Position numbers and translations under genes: made by a program. A stretch of 64,000 nucleotides of DNA from Thecamonas trahens ATCC 50062 (lineage: Eukaryota > Apusozoa > Apusomonadida > Apusomonadidae). The stretch covers positions 127,789 to 191,788 of the forward strand of contig NW_013657617.1 of the NCBI RefSeq assembly GCF_000142905.1. Direction: 5' to 3'. The notes under the pieces are model-generated. The model did no database searches, was not told the DNA's origin, and saw only the letters and a list, made by a program, of their open reading frames with translations. Positions 36,165-45,631 of the stretch are shown here, in pieces (the stretch's first letter is position 1; the number at the start of each line of letters is the position of its first letter).

Positions 36165-36300
36165 AAACGACAGCGTACAGCGTGGCGAGGACAGTCGATG
36201 TGCTCGGCATTGAATACAATATTCAAGTTGCGTGGTACCCGCTCGCCACCCAAACCCACGCCGAGGCGCAACTGACGTCGGCAAAGCCTTGCGGGACTTA
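36165..36300 (-). promoter_or_regulatory. Upstream element of paralogue B, copy of that at 34980-35150
   Basis: TACAGCGTGGCGAGGACAG, CATTGAATACAATATTCAAG, CCCAAACCCACGC and ACTGACGTCGGCAAAGCC occur in the same order as upstream of paralogue A, with divergence between blocks. Conserved blocks in diverged surroundings are what functional promoter elements would look like (inference). Confidence 0.6.
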
Positions 36301-36578
36301 CGTCACGGCCAACACCCACCACCCACCACGTGCCACACAACCGACACCAATCTTGCTAGTGCTCAGGACCAGTCATATGGTGTCGATGAAACCCGGCCAC
36401 ACCCGCGACTCTATGCATCAAGCATGTTGGTAACAGCAGCCTCGTTCATCATGCTTGCACCCTTTCCGCCCGCCGCCCGCCGCCACGACCGGCCGGTTCC
36501 TCCCCAGTTTGCGCTCGCACCACGCCCACTGCCGCTCCTCGCCCAACGTGCAACCACCTCACGTCACGTGCCCGTCCC

Positions 36579-37805
36579 ATGCCGACGTCCCGTGGCTCGT
36601 CGCGTGCGTCGTCACGTCCAGGCACGGCACGGAGCATGTCTTCCCGTCGGTCGCCCGGAGGAGCAGCAGGCGGTGTGGGACATGGCCTCACCCTTCAACG
36701 AGCAGTCTCGTTTCCCTCGACACCGACGCCGGCCGAAATGGCCATGATGAACCCAGCACTCAGTGGCGTGCCATCCAACGCGGTACCTCGACTTGGCTCG
36801 CTCTCTCATAATGCCCTTCGCTCGGTCATGATCGAGTCTGGCATCACTGGCGTCGAATCGACCCCGCCTGACGCGAGCCATGCTCGACGGGCTGGTCATT
36901 CGCCTGCTCGTTCTGGTCAGCAGCCGGCCGCCACTCCGCCGCTGCTCTCGAGGCAGGGATCAACTCTGGACGCACCGACTCGTGCCAACGTTCCGCCTGC
37001 CCTGCCGAGCTCTGTCACCTCGCCCATCGGTCATCATCATCCCTCGTCAGCGTTGCGCCATTGGCATCGGGAGACACCGCACTCGCCGCTCCTGGCCGCC
37101 CTCTCGCTCCCACTGCAGGCTGCCAAGCGCTTTGCACAGGTCCTCGGCGCGGTGGCGGTGGCCCATGCGCTCAAGCTTTGGCTGGTGTATCGGAGGACTG
37201 CCGCAGGCGAGCAGGGCCCAGGCGACTCTCGCGCGCCTCACTCTCTGCCCCAGCCACCGACCGTCCGCCTCACGGCTGCCACGCCTCCGATGTCCTCTGA
37301 GGACGAGGTCACAGTCGTTTCGTTCGCGCTGCCACGGCACGAGCGTGTGCCGCGCGTCCCGCTGCCGCCGTCGCTCCCGGCGCCGGCCCCGGTCACCGTC
37401 CTCGACCGCTCGGTCGATCGTGTCCGCTCGTTCTGCCTTGTGCTCGGCGCCATCGCCACCTGGCTCGCGCTGCGCACCATCCCGGTGTGGCTTCTTTTCA
37501 TACTCTCGCTTGCTGGCGTCTACTACTCGGAGGCCATTGTCCGGGCGTGCGCGCGGCTCCAGCACCCGCTTCCCGCACCAGCACCAGCTGCTGCACCCGA
37601 TGCCGGCTCGGCGTCTGCAGGCCGCCGGCGCAAGATCCGCAAGGTCCGCAAGCGACGGGCGAGGCACTCGCCATCATCACACAGACATCTCAAGCCGTCG
37701 CGCCTTGCACCGCAACGACTGCCATCGCTGCCGTCGGCGTCGGCGTCGGTCTCAAGCCCCGACTCGGACTCGGGCGCGGGCTCGTTTGCCTCGTGGTCCG
37801 ACTGA
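36579..37805 (+). CDS. Unknown protein with C-terminal membrane segments
   Basis: 408 aa from the ATG at 36579. I do not recognise it. The first half is Ser/Pro/Arg-rich and disordered (SSRASSRPGTARSMSSRRSP, with possible phosphosites). A moderately hydrophobic helix lies near 160-185 (FAQVLGAVAVAHALKLWLVY) and a stronger pair or hairpin at ~270-310 (FCLVLGAIATWLALRTIPVWLLFILSLAGVYYS, quoted by its FCLVLGAIATW and VWLLFILSLAG cores). A very basic patch KIRKVRKRRARH and a Ser-rich tail follow. The hairpin-like C-terminus is loosely reminiscent of reticulon-type ER shapers, but the match is weak. It converges on the next gene with a 7-base gap. Confidence 0.7.
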   Translation: MPTSRGSSRASSRPGTARSMSSRRSPGGAAGGVGHGLTLQRAVSFPSTPTPAEMAMMNPALSGVPSNAVPRLGSLSHNALRSVMIESGITGVESTPPDASHARRAGHSPARSGQQPAATPPLLSRQGSTLDAPTRANVPPALPSSVTSPIGHHHPSSALRHWHRETPHSPLLAALSLPLQAAKRFAQVLGAVAVAHALKLWLVYRRTAAGEQGPGDSRAPHSLPQPPTVRLTAATPPMSSEDEVTVVSFALPRHERVPRVPLPPSLPAPAPVTVLDRSVDRVRSFCLVLGAIATWLALRTIPVWLLFILSLAGVYYSEAIVRACARLQHPLPAPAPAAAPDAGSASAGRRRKIRKVRKRRARHSPSSHRHLKPSRLAPQRLPSLPSASASVSSPDSDSGAGSFASWSD

Positions 37806-37812
37806 CTGCAGT

Positions 37813-38406
37813 TTATGCCTCCTCGGCAAGCCCGGTCCCAAACCGCCTCCGGTAGTGCTCGGCGCGGGCGATCCTTGCTGCGCGGGCTTCGGTCACTGCG
37901 CGGCAGAGGTCCAGGTACGCCAGCTTGTGGGCAGGACGGGTCCACGAGTGTGGGTGGCACGGCCACGGACGGCCGGCCTGATCGTCACTGTCCGCATCAT
38001 CGTCGCTCTCGTCGACAAGGTCGCTCGAGAAGAGCGGCGACGACGAAGACGGCGGCGGTGGAGCCCGGTGTGCAGCTCGCTTGAGACGAGTCGACCGCCG
38101 GAGGCGAGGAGCCAGCCCACCCGTTGTCCGATGCTCGAGTAGAATTGCTACCGGACTCGGCTCGGAGCTGAGGAATGTGCGGCTTTTTCCTGAACCTGGT
38201 TGATCACCGCCGTGATCACCGCCGCCCCGCCTCGGCGACGGCGAGCTTGGCGGCGTGCAGCTAGCGCTCGAACTCGACGAGCTTGAAGAGCTCGATGTGA
38301 ACGAAAGGTTGATCATGTGCGGAACGTGGTATGGTCGCTTGGCGGGCACTGGCACAGGAAGCGGCGCCCGCGTCCGCAGTCGCCCAATCCGTCTCGCCCG
38401 TCGCAT
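37813..38406 (-). CDS. Unknown small basic protein
   Basis: 197 aa from the ATG at 38406; the open frame continues upstream through C/G-run sequence that looks non-coding. Features: an Arg/Pro N-terminus, a poly-Ser run (~35-48), RRSTRLKRAAHRAPPPP near 115, an acidic SDLVDESDDDADSDDQ stretch, and a conserved-looking end, HSWTRPAHKLAYLDLCRAVTEARAARIARAEHYRRRFGTG (key pattern W.RPAHKLAYLDLC). The C-terminus is helical and probably the functional part. No family assigned. It is divergent from MTO1 (start 38674), so 38407-38673 should be a shared promoter; a C-run at 38440-38452 sits just upstream. Confidence 0.6.
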   Translation of the reverse strand: MRRARRIGRLRTRAPLPVPVPAKRPYHVPHMINLSFTSSSSSSSSSSASCTPPSSPSPRRGGGDHGGDQPGSGKSRTFLSSEPSPVAILLEHRTTGGLAPRLRRSTRLKRAAHRAPPPPSSSSPLFSSDLVDESDDDADSDDQAGRPWPCHPHSWTRPAHKLAYLDLCRAVTEARAARIARAEHYRRRFGTGLAEEA

Positions 38407-38673
38407 GTCACTGGCGATCGATCGCGCACCCGCCACCCCCCCCCCCCCCACCGTGTCCACCCACCCACCCATACATAGATACACACATACACCGATCGCG
38501 CGCCATGAGTAGCAGGTGCAAGCAAGAGCGAATGAGGGAGGGGGCTGGGGTGGGAGAAGATCACATCGTACCTTTGGAAGGGGTCAAGTGGGTGGGCGGA
38601 TGGGTGGGCGGGTGGCTCGCTCGGCCGGCGGGCGAACGGCGAGTCTGCCGGTCACTCGACTCATCTCACCACC

Positions 38674-40761
38674 ATGCTCCGCCGACGACATTGGCCATGG
38701 CGGCAGGCGGTGGCGACAGCCACAGCAGCAGGAGCACGGCGTATGGGCAAGATGATGGTGGACGGGAGACGTGGCGTGTGTGACGCACTTGTAGCAGAGA
38801 CCGTTCCAAGCTCTGCCGATGTTGTGGTTGTGGGTGGCGGGCACGCAGGGCTGGAGGCGGCGGCGGCGGCGGCACGGGTTGGCGCGTCGGCAGTCATTGT
38901 CAGTCGGTCCCGGGCGGATCTCGGCGTCATGTCGTGCAATCCTTCCATTGGCGGCATTGGCAAAGGTGCGCTTGTTCGGGAAATCGATGCGCTGGACGGC
39001 ATCATGGGTCTGGCGGCTGATCACGGCGGTGTTCAGTTCAAGGTACTCAACGCGTCAAAGGGCCCGGCTGTCCATGGGCCACGGGCGCAAATGGATCGTG
39101 ATCGGTACAAGGAAGGTGTATGGAGAGTGCTGGCAGAGGATGATCGGTATGCAGAGCGGCTGCGAATTGTTGAAGCGTCGGCAGAGGACATTGTGCTGTC
39201 CGCTGATGGCAAGCGGGTCGAGGGTCTGGTCCTCGGCGACGGCTCGGTCATTGCTGCACCGACGGTTGTCCTCGCCACAGGCACCTTTCTTCGCGGTGTT
39301 GTTCACATTGGCGGCGAGTCGCGACCGGCAGGTCGGGCCCAGGAGGCACCGGCGATTGGGCTGGCACATACGCTGGAAGAGAAGCTTGCGCTGCCGCTTG
39401 CGCGGCTCAAGACCGGGACGCCACCGCGGCTGGCGGCCAACTCGATCGTGACTGACGGCCTAGCGGTGCAGGTGGGCGATGAGCCGCCAGTCCCATTCTC
39501 GTTTCTCTCGTCGGGCTGTAGCCTCGTCTCTGGCGACGAGGCCATCAAGTGTTATATGACCCACACCAACGCGGCGACGCATGCGGTGGTAGCGGGCGCC
39601 ATGGAGCTGTCTCCGGTGTACCTCTCTGGCGAGGGCGCCGGCGTCGGCCCGCGGTACTGTCCTTCGCTCGAGGCCAAGGTCGACCGGTTCCCAGACAAGG
39701 CTGCGCACCAGGTGTGGCTCGAGCCTGAGGGCATTGACTCGGACGTGGTGTACCCCAACGGGATTTCAAACGCACTGCCGCTCGAGGTCCAGGAGAAGCT
39801 GGTGCGTACCATTGCGGGGCTGGAGCGTGCTGACATTCTTGTCCCAGGCTACGGGGTCGAGTACGACTACGTGAACCCGGCCAAGGCGCTGACGCCGTGG
39901 CTGGAGACGCGGCTCGTGGCGGGCCTCTTCCTTGCCGGCCAGATCAACGGGACGACCGGTTATGAGGAGGCTGCGGCGCAGGGCGTCATTGCCGGGCTCA
40001 ACGCCGGGCGACGGGCGCTGAGCAGAGCTGGTCCCCCGTTTGAGCCATACGTGCTCTCGCGGGCCGACGCCTACGTCGGCGTCCTCATCGACGACCTCAT
40101 CACCAAGGGCGTGACCGAGCCGTACCGGATGCTGACATCGCGGGCCGAGTTCCGGCTCGCGCTGCGGCCGGACACCGCCGACGCGCGGCTCTCGCGCGAC
40201 GGGCCAGGGGTGAGCAGTGTGCGAGCGGCGCGTGCTGCCCGTGTCGAGGAAACTGCGACCGAGCTGTGGGCGCTCCTCGACGAGAGCGTAGCACTGACGC
40301 CGTACGAATGGTCAACGAGGCTGGGCATGGCGGTGGCACAAGACGGGGTGCGGCGGTCACTGGCAGCGATGCTCGACCGGCCGGGCGCAGACGTACAGGC
40401 GCTGGTGGCGGCGGTCAATGCCGCGTTGCCCGGCATGGTGCCCGAGCGAGTGATTGAGCTTCTCGACCACGACGCTTCGGCATTGAGCGGCGCGGCTGCC
40501 ACACGGGTCGGCATCCGCGGTCGGTACCAGCACTACCTTGCGCGCGAGGCTGCGCGGGTGGAGTCAATGACCGCCGCCACTGGCCTGCGGATTCCCGAGT
40601 GGCTCGAGTACGAGACGCTGACTGAGCTCTCGCTGGAGGAGCGCGAGAAGCTCAGTATGGTCCGGCCGGCGACGCTCGCTGAGGCTGCGGCGATCGAGGG
40701 CGTGACGCCGAACGGGGTACACCTTCTGATGCGGGCTGTCTCGCGTCGCACAACTTCGTGA
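38674..40761 (+). CDS. MTO1: MTO1/MnmG (GidA) tRNA wobble-uridine modification enzyme, mitochondrial
   Basis: 695 aa from the ATG at 38674. With the GTPase GTPBP3/MnmE it installs the 5-carboxymethylaminomethyl-type (taurinomethyl in animals) group on U34 of mitochondrial tRNAs, using FAD. A basic presequence of ~40 residues precedes the FAD Rossmann motif [15 protein letters not shown] at 49-63. GidA signatures follow: [54 protein letters not shown]-type and [34 protein letters not shown] and [18 protein letters not shown]. The C-terminal helical domain ([18 protein letters not shown] ... [12 protein letters not shown]) binds tRNA/MnmE. Length matches MTO1. Its stop is 10 bases from the convergent SerRS stop. 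Confidence 0.97.
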   Translation: MLRRRHWPWRQAVATATAAGARRMGKMMVDGRRGVCDALVAETVPSSADVVVVGGGHAGLEAAAAAARVGASAVIVSRSRADLGVMSCNPSIGGIGKGALVREIDALDGIMGLAADHGGVQFKVLNASKGPAVHGPRAQMDRDRYKEGVWRVLAEDDRYAERLRIVEASAEDIVLSADGKRVEGLVLGDGSVIAAPTVVLATGTFLRGVVHIGGESRPAGRAQEAPAIGLAHTLEEKLALPLARLKTGTPPRLAANSIVTDGLAVQVGDEPPVPFSFLSSGCSLVSGDEAIKCYMTHTNAATHAVVAGAMELSPVYLSGEGAGVGPRYCPSLEAKVDRFPDKAAHQVWLEPEGIDSDVVYPNGISNALPLEVQEKLVRTIAGLERADILVPGYGVEYDYVNPAKALTPWLETRLVAGLFLAGQINGTTGYEEAAAQGVIAGLNAGRRALSRAGPPFEPYVLSRADAYVGVLIDDLITKGVTEPYRMLTSRAEFRLALRPDTADARLSRDGPGVSSVRAARAARVEETATELWALLDESVALTPYEWSTRLGMAVAQDGVRRSLAAMLDRPGADVQALVAAVNAALPGMVPERVIELLDHDASALSGAAATRVGIRGRYQHYLAREAARVESMTAATGLRIPEWLEYETLTELSLEEREKLSMVRPATLAEAAAIEGVTPNGVHLLMRAVSRRTTS

Positions 40762-40771
40762 TACAGCCGCG

Positions 40772-42121
40772 TCACTGTAGGCTGCCGACCGGAAGCGATG
40801 ACGGCGGCGCACCAACGGGATCAAACGGGAGGTGGACAAACGGCAGCTCCGCTGACCCGGCAAAGGGCGGAATGAGGTACGGCGCGAGGACTGGTGGGAC
40901 AGAGATGCCTGTGGGAGTCTGCCATGCTTCGAGAAGCGCGCAGAGAGTTCGATGGGTGGCGACAAGGGTGGCATTAATCATGTGTACGTGGTTACGTGAC
41001 GGCACGGTCCGAACGTCAAGAGCGCGCGCCTGGTAGTCGGTGCACGACGAGGCCGAGACGAGCTCGCCCCATCGGTCGGGCGCGAATTCGGGCGCGGCTG
41101 CAAACTCGGCTTCGATGTCAAACTTGAGCGCGGCCGCATGCGAAAGGTCTGCCGCTGGCATAGCGACGAGCCGCGTCGAGAGCTCGAGCGAAGCGTAAAA
41201 TTCGAGGGCGATGTCGACCATCGAGTCCAGCTCGGCACGCGCGTCGCTTTGCGAGGCGGCGATGACAAACTGCTCTACCTTGTCAAAAACGTGGACTCGG
41301 TACAGGCCCGACGCGCTCCGCTCGCTGGCCTCAGCACGGAAGCACTGCGAGAAGCCTGCGTAGCGGAGCGGGAGCAGATCGGCGTCGAGGAGCTCGCCGG
41401 CATGGAGAGCGGCTAGAGGTTGCTCCGCCGACGGGATGAGCGACTGGCGATTGCTGAGCGTGAACAAGGCAGCCTCGGCAGCTGGCCCGAGCTGACCGGC
41501 GCGAGTCAGCATGTCATCGGCCATCATGAGCGGCGGAGCGAGTGCAGCAAAGCCGCGCTCGGCGAGAAAGGCAAGGCCGTACGACGCCAAAGCGCGATTG
41601 AGCGCCAGGCCCGGCCCGCACAAGAAATAGCCGCGCGAGCCGGCGACTTTGGCGCCGCGGGCAAAGTCGGCACCACCGATCATGTGAAGGAGGACGTGGT
41701 GGCGATGGAGATCAGTCGGCGCGAGGTAGCCCGAGTCGCGGGAGGCGACAAGCGAGCGAACCACTGTCAGCTCTGCCGGCACCTCTGTGTCGACCAGATT
41801 GGGGATGGCGGCGAGTGCTGCAGCTCGGGCGGCCAGATGCTCGGCCAAGCTCGCGTCTAGAGCGGCAAGCTCGTCTTTGAGCGCCTGTCTCTCTGCGACC
41901 AGCTCAGAAGCAGCCTCGCGGCGATTGCTCTTGTACGCCGCCGCGATGTCGGCCTGGAGCGCCTTGGCCGACACCCGTAGCTCTTGAGCGCGTGCTTTCT
42001 CTCCACGGACGGCAGCATCGGCAGCTAGAGCGTCATCGAGCAGGTGTGACGGGTAGCCGCGGGCAGCCAGCGAGTGTTCCACGGATTGTGGAGAGTGGCG
42101 GAGAGTGGCGAGGTCGAGCAT
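40772..42121 (-). CDS. SARS: Seryl-tRNA synthetase
   Basis: 449 aa from the ATG at 42121. Class II synthetase charging tRNA-Ser with serine. The start MLDLATLRHSP and the antiparallel coiled-coil arm (~30-105; ERQALKDELAALDASLAEHL) are typical. The catalytic core begins ~125. Motif 2 is FSQCFRAEASER...GLYRVHVFDKVEQFV at ~258-290 (class II Arg in CFRAE). Motif 3 region reads ELVSASSCTDYQARALDVR and HMINATLVATHRTLCALLE. No mitochondrial leader is visible, so a cytosolic enzyme or a dual-use one are both possible; the GLYRVHVFDKVEQF sequence is shared by eukaryotic and bacterial forms. It is divergent from the Lsm10-like gene 137 bases away. Confidence 0.96.
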   Translation of the reverse strand: MLDLATLRHSPQSVEHSLAARGYPSHLLDDALAADAAVRGEKARAQELRVSAKALQADIAAAYKSNRREAASELVAERQALKDELAALDASLAEHLAARAAALAAIPNLVDTEVPAELTVVRSLVASRDSGYLAPTDLHRHHVLLHMIGGADFARGAKVAGSRGYFLCGPGLALNRALASYGLAFLAERGFAALAPPLMMADDMLTRAGQLGPAAEAALFTLSNRQSLIPSAEQPLAALHAGELLDADLLPLRYAGFSQCFRAEASERSASGLYRVHVFDKVEQFVIAASQSDARAELDSMVDIALEFYASLELSTRLVAMPAADLSHAAALKFDIEAEFAAAPEFAPDRWGELVSASSCTDYQARALDVRTVPSRNHVHMINATLVATHRTLCALLEAWQTPTGISVPPVLAPYLIPPFAGSAELPFVHLPFDPVGAPPSSLPVGSLQ

Positions 42122-42258
42122 GATTGGCTGGTGGCGGACGATGCGGTCGCCGTGTTTGTCTTGCGGGGAGGAGCGAGGGAGCGGGAGAAGCGACGAGAAG
42201 GGTAGAGACAGCTCGCGCCGGGAGGGAGGACGAGTGTTCTTGGATAGAGGAAGGGTAT
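42122..42258. promoter_or_regulatory. Short bidirectional promoter (SerRS / Lsm10-like)
   Basis: Only 137 bases separate the two divergent start codons, so both promoters must share this space. It holds a GGGAGGGAGGACGAG purine stretch and GAGGAAGGGTATATG immediately over the Lsm10 start. No C-run is seen on either sense strand here. Confidence 0.55.
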
Positions 42259-42738
42259 ATGGGTACGGGAGTCAAGCTCAAGAGATATGAGAAGACCCTT
42301 GTGGTGCTCTTTGAAGGCCTCGTGGGGCAAGTGGTCGAGGTGGAGACGGTGTTGGGGACGGTACTCCGAGGAAGGGTCTCTGCTGTGGAATCGACCATGG
42401 GCATGCACTTTGTCGAAGCTTGGCAATGGCAAGAAGCTCTGGCGGGTGCTACCTGTACCTCGGATGGCTCACCCTCGCCCGGCCCGCCGCCATCGGCCCT
42501 GCATCTTGGCGCAACCTATCTCTCCGGCAAGTTCATCCGCTACCTCATGCTCCCGGAGGAGATGGACGTCCCCGCCGTACTAGAGGACAGGATGCGGAAG
42601 CGTGAGGCCTCTCTGCTCTCATCCAAGCGGATGATCTGGGTACCTGCCTACATCCCCCTCCTCTCGAACCTGCATCGCACATCGAGGCTACATCGCACAG
42701 CTCGCGGCCATCAACTAGTGATGCGGGCCCGAGCTTGA
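42259..42738 (+). CDS. Sm-like protein, Lsm10 type
   Basis: 159 aa from the ATG at 42259. An Sm fold is visible: Sm1 as TLVVLFEGLVGQVVEVETVLGTVLRGRVSAVESTMGMHFVEA (key GLVG..V.VET..G....G.V..V...M.M) and Sm2 as YLSGKFIRYLMLPEEMDV, with an 18-residue Gly/Ser/Pro loop between. The FIRY...PEEMDVPAVLED pattern matches Lsm10, which with Lsm11 replaces SmD1/D2 in the U7 snRNP for histone mRNA 3' processing; SmD1 itself is the alternative. After residue ~130 (MRKREASLLSSKR) the tail looks less conserved, and a GTACCT at 42637 could be an unrecognised donor. Confidence 0.75.
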   Translation: MGTGVKLKRYEKTLVVLFEGLVGQVVEVETVLGTVLRGRVSAVESTMGMHFVEAWQWQEALAGATCTSDGSPSPGPPPSALHLGATYLSGKFIRYLMLPEEMDVPAVLEDRMRKREASLLSSKRMIWVPAYIPLLSNLHRTSRLHRTARGHQLVMRARA

Positions 42739-42984
42739 TAGCTGAGAGCCATGACCAATGAAGGTATGAACGTATCGCAGCCTGCGCTGCTGCCGATGGA
42801 GGTTGGGTGGACATCGGTCGCCTACGGAGGTGGACATTGGCATCGACAGCCTGCCTCCTCACACGCGATCCGGGGTGCGGTAGGCAGCAGCAAGTGAGAG
42901 CTGGGGCAGGCGGGGTGAGCGGGCCGGCGGCACGAGTCGGGGACGTGGGAGAGGGAACACTCGACGTGAGAGCGGCAAAGCAAG
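42739..42984. other. Intergenic spacer
   Basis: 246 bases between two same-strand genes. A purine-rich stretch (GGGAGAGGGAACAC near 42948) lies just before the HAD gene start. No gene seen. Confidence 0.5.
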
Positions 42985-43932
42985 ATGGTGCCGTCGTTTG
43001 GCCAGCTGAGCAGGAGCTGGAGTGGGCGAGTGGGCATTGTGGTTGGTGCTGGTGTCTTGGGATTGGGCGTGGGTGCGTTTGCGGCGGCAGCGGTGGGCTT
43101 GGTGAAGGCGGTCGTGTCGCGGCCAGTGCTGGTGAGCAAGGCTATGGAGATGGGCGCCAAGCGAGTGGTGGTTGTGCCAGCATCGACAAAGGGGGACGAT
43201 GGCCAAGTGCGGGAGGTGGAGGAGGGAGGCAGCGATGGCGATGTCAAGATCCTTGGCGTGCTCTTTGATATGGACGGTACGCTGGTGGAGACGTTTGGCA
43301 TCTGGGCGACGCTGCTGGATGCGTGCGCGAAGGAGATGGGCTACAAGGACGGCGTCGACCGCGAGGCCTACCGCGGCGTGTTTGGCCAGCCGATGGAGAA
43401 GAACGTCGAGGTGTTTATGCCGGGGGCCGATGTCTCCGCCGTGACCGCCTACTGCAATGCGCACTACGGCGAGTACCTCGACCAGCTTCAGGTGCTGGAT
43501 GGGGCGTTGGAGGCGGTCGACGCCGCAGTGGCGCTGTTTGGCTCGCGGGTCGGGCTCGTCACCAACTGCCCGGCAGCTATTACCCAGCTCATCCTGCAGG
43601 CAGCCAAGCTCGAGTCGACGTTCAGTGTGGTGGCGTGCTCGGGCGCCGAGGCTGTGCCGGCGACTCAAATGCTGAGCCCGCGCGCGAGTGGAGCGCGCAA
43701 GCTCCGTGGTAAGCCGCACACCGACATGCTCGACTATGCCGCGGCGCAGCTCGGGCTGGACACTTCCGAGTGTCTGATGGTCGGCGATACGCGGTACGAC
43801 ATGCTCGCCGGCGAGGCCGCAGGGTGCGTGACGGTCGCAGTCGAGCCGTCGCCACTGGCGCACGTCCAGCTCGCAGGCATCGAAGAGTTTGGCGCCTGGC
43901 TCCGGCATCGGCCGCGCACCGCTGGCGAGTAG
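42985..43932 (+). CDS. HAD-superfamily hydrolase, phosphoglycolate-phosphatase-like, membrane-anchored
   Basis: 315 aa from the ATG at 42985. The N-terminus has a hydrophobic segment (~16-45, VGIVVGAGVLGLGVGAFAAA), a signal anchor or organelle-targeting stretch. HAD motif I is LFDMDGTLVE at ~93-102 (nucleophile and acid Asp), motif II is the T of GLVTNCP, motif III Lys is in LRGKPHTDML, and motif IV is MVGDTRYDMLAGEAAG. The helical cap lies between I and II. A phosphatase acting on a small phosphorylated metabolite is expected; the substrate cannot be read from sequence. The stop is 3 bases before that of the convergent membrane-protein gene. Confidence 0.9.
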   Translation: MVPSFGQLSRSWSGRVGIVVGAGVLGLGVGAFAAAAVGLVKAVVSRPVLVSKAMEMGAKRVVVVPASTKGDDGQVREVEEGGSDGDVKILGVLFDMDGTLVETFGIWATLLDACAKEMGYKDGVDREAYRGVFGQPMEKNVEVFMPGADVSAVTAYCNAHYGEYLDQLQVLDGALEAVDAAVALFGSRVGLVTNCPAAITQLILQAAKLESTFSVVACSGAEAVPATQMLSPRASGARKLRGKPHTDMLDYAAAQLGLDTSECLMVGDTRYDMLAGEAAGCVTVAVEPSPLAHVQLAGIEEFGAWLRHRPRTAGE

Positions 43933-43935
43933 AGG

Positions 43936-45186
43936 TTAGTCAAAGTGGACAAACTTGCGGCAAGAGAGCGGAAAGATGGTGAGGACGGTGACGCCAAAGA
44001 GGCCGACGACTTCGGCCACCAGGAGGCCGACGAGCGGCGACCAGAGCTGCGGAGTGGTAAGGGTAAAGTGGGGACGGGCCGAGGCGTAGACTAGGGCGCC
44101 GAGGACATAGACCAGGATGCAGGTGAGGAGGGCCCAGCCGCCGGTCCGGGCCACGCGGCGGATGACGGCAATCGAGTACGTGTGCGGGACGTGGTCGCCA
44201 TTGTGGGCCGGCCAGACCAGGAGCGGATAGATGACAGCAGGCGCCATCAGAAGCGCCATGCCCAGGAGGGTGTAGAACTGCGGCGAGGAGAACCAGAGTG
44301 CAAAGCCGGCCTCTTCGCCGGCCCAGAACTGCTCCGATGAGCCGGCAAAGAGAATGCGGGTGTGCGAGAGGCCGACAAGAGCAAAGGTGACGACGTAGGC
44401 CAGGATCCACTCATCGTGGATGGCGATGAGCTGGAACCAGTTCCTCGAGTCGCGCATGCGGAACCAGACTCTTGCAAAGCCTGCAAGCGATGAGAGGACC
44501 ATGCCGACCAGCAACAGCGCCAGCCAGAGCGGAGAGAGGGGGCCTGTTCCCGAAGTGAGGAAGAAGAGCGACCAATCAGGAAAAGCAGCGGACAAGTACG
44601 CCATGCACGGCAGCATCAACATCGACTGAAACAGCAGCGTATACGTCGCGTACTCTGTTTTCCTCCTAGAGTGAGTCCAGTTCGGCATGAGGGCGGAAGG
44701 GGAGGGGGGGAGGGAGGGGGGGGTACTTGTCCGGTACCGAGTTGGAACGCCANNNNNNNNNNNNNNNNNNNNNNNNNNNNNNNNNNNNNNNNNNNNNNNN
44801 NNNNNNNNNNNNNNNNNNNNNNNNNNNNNNNNNNNNNNNNNNNNNNNNNNNNNNNNNNNNNNNNNNNNNNNNNNNNNNNNNNNNNNNNNNNNNNNNNNNN
44901 NNNNNNNNNNNNNNNNNNNNNNNNNNNNNNNNNNNNNNNNNNNNNNNNNNNNNNNNNNNNNNNNNNNNNNNNNNNNNNNNNNNNNNNNNNNNNNNNNNNN
45001 NNNNNNNNNNNNNNNNNNNNNNNNNNNNNNNNNNNNNNNNNNNNNNNNNNNNNNNNNNNNNNNNNNNNNNNNNNACTTGTCCGTACCATTGACAAGGAAT
45101 GATTCGGTTGAGCGGAGGGCAAAGGCTGCCGAGCATGCAAACGAGGCGCCGAGGGCAAAGGAGCCCGGGAGGGCGGAGAGTAGCAT
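43936..45186 (-). CDS. Polytopic membrane protein, split by an assembly gap (3 or more exons)
   Basis: Family not recognised. Predicted exon 1 45186-45087 (MLLSALPGSFALGASFACS..., ending at an AATG|GTACGG donor). Exon 2 lies mostly in the unread gap and ends at 44738 before GTACCG. Exon 3 is 44665-43936 after the acceptor CTCACTCTAG. Exon 3 encodes about seven helices (LFQSMLMLPCMAYLSAAF, WLALLLVGMVLSSLAGF, WILAYVVTFALVGLS, FYTLLGMALLMAPAVIYPLLVW, ALLTCILVYVLGALVY, WSPLVGLLVAEVVGLFGVTVL) and ends in cytosolic PLSCRKFVHFD. Helix-rich with an FxDWSLFF loop; transporter or channel both possible. Missing exon 2 sequence limits the call. Exon 1 begins near a long run of G (C on sense strand). Confidence 0.65.
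   Translation of the reverse strand: MLLSALPGSFALGASFACSAAFALRSTESFLVNGTDKXXXXXXXXXXXXXXXXXXXXXXXXXXXXXXXXXXXXXXXXXXXXXXXXXXXXXXXXXXXXXXXXXXXXXXXXXXXXXXXXXXXXXXXXXXXXXXXXXXXXXXXXXXXXGVPTRYRTSTPPSLPPSPSALMPNWTHSRRKTEYATYTLLFQSMLMLPCMAYLSAAFPDWSLFFLTSGTGPLSPLWLALLLVGMVLSSLAGFARVWFRMRDSRNWFQLIAIHDEWILAYVVTFALVGLSHTRILFAGSSEQFWAGEEAGFALWFSSPQFYTLLGMALLMAPAVIYPLLVWPAHNGDHVPHTYSIAVIRRVARTGGWALLTCILVYVLGALVYASARPHFTLTTPQLWSPLVGLLVAEVVGLFGVTVLTIFPLSCRKFVHFD
44753..45074. other. Assembly gap (322 N)
   Basis: A run of 322 unread bases. Both edges carry a near-identical motif: ACTTGTCCGGTACC on the left (about 44724-44737) and ACTTGTCCGTACC on the right (45075-45087), which suggests a local repeat caused the gap. 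It lies in G-run-rich sequence. Open frames that run through it are artefacts. Confidence 0.99.
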
Positions 45187-45631
45187 TCCCCAGTTGGGGA
45201 GGGGGGGGGGGAGGGGGGGAGGGGGGGGAGGGGGGAGTGAGGTGGGGGTATGGGTATGGGTAGTGGTGTGGGAATGTGGGAGGGAGGGAGGGAGGGGGGG
45301 AGTGAGGGGTGAGGAAGGAGAGAGGAAGGTTTGGCCGGAATCGACTGATTGGGGGGGGGGGAGGAACACTGTTGTGAGTGGTGATGAGTGTACATCCGTG
45401 CTGGCTTGGAAGGAAAGAGGGGAAGGGGAAGGGGATGGGGATGGGTGGATGTGATCGTTCAGTATGGTGTTCATCGACGGTCCATCGCATACTTGGACGA
45501 AGCCATGTGGGACGGCTTGGACAACAACAAAGTCGCCAGGTGATGGTAGCAGACGGAAGACGTCGAACACGACCACCGCGACCCAGCTAGCGACACTCCT
45601 CTCTCCCTCTCTCTTTCAGTTCAACACAAAC
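45187..45631. promoter_or_regulatory. Divergent promoter region with long G-runs
   Basis: 445 bases between two divergent starts. G-runs at 45206-45236, 45292-45300 and 45349-45361 (C on the sense strand of the membrane-protein gene) and TCTCTCCCTCTCTC just upstream of the cystatin start. No gene seen. Confidence 0.45.

Noticed and set aside
44616-45576. Open frames running through the N gap
   Set aside because: They exist only because unknown bases cannot contain stops; real sequence is missing.
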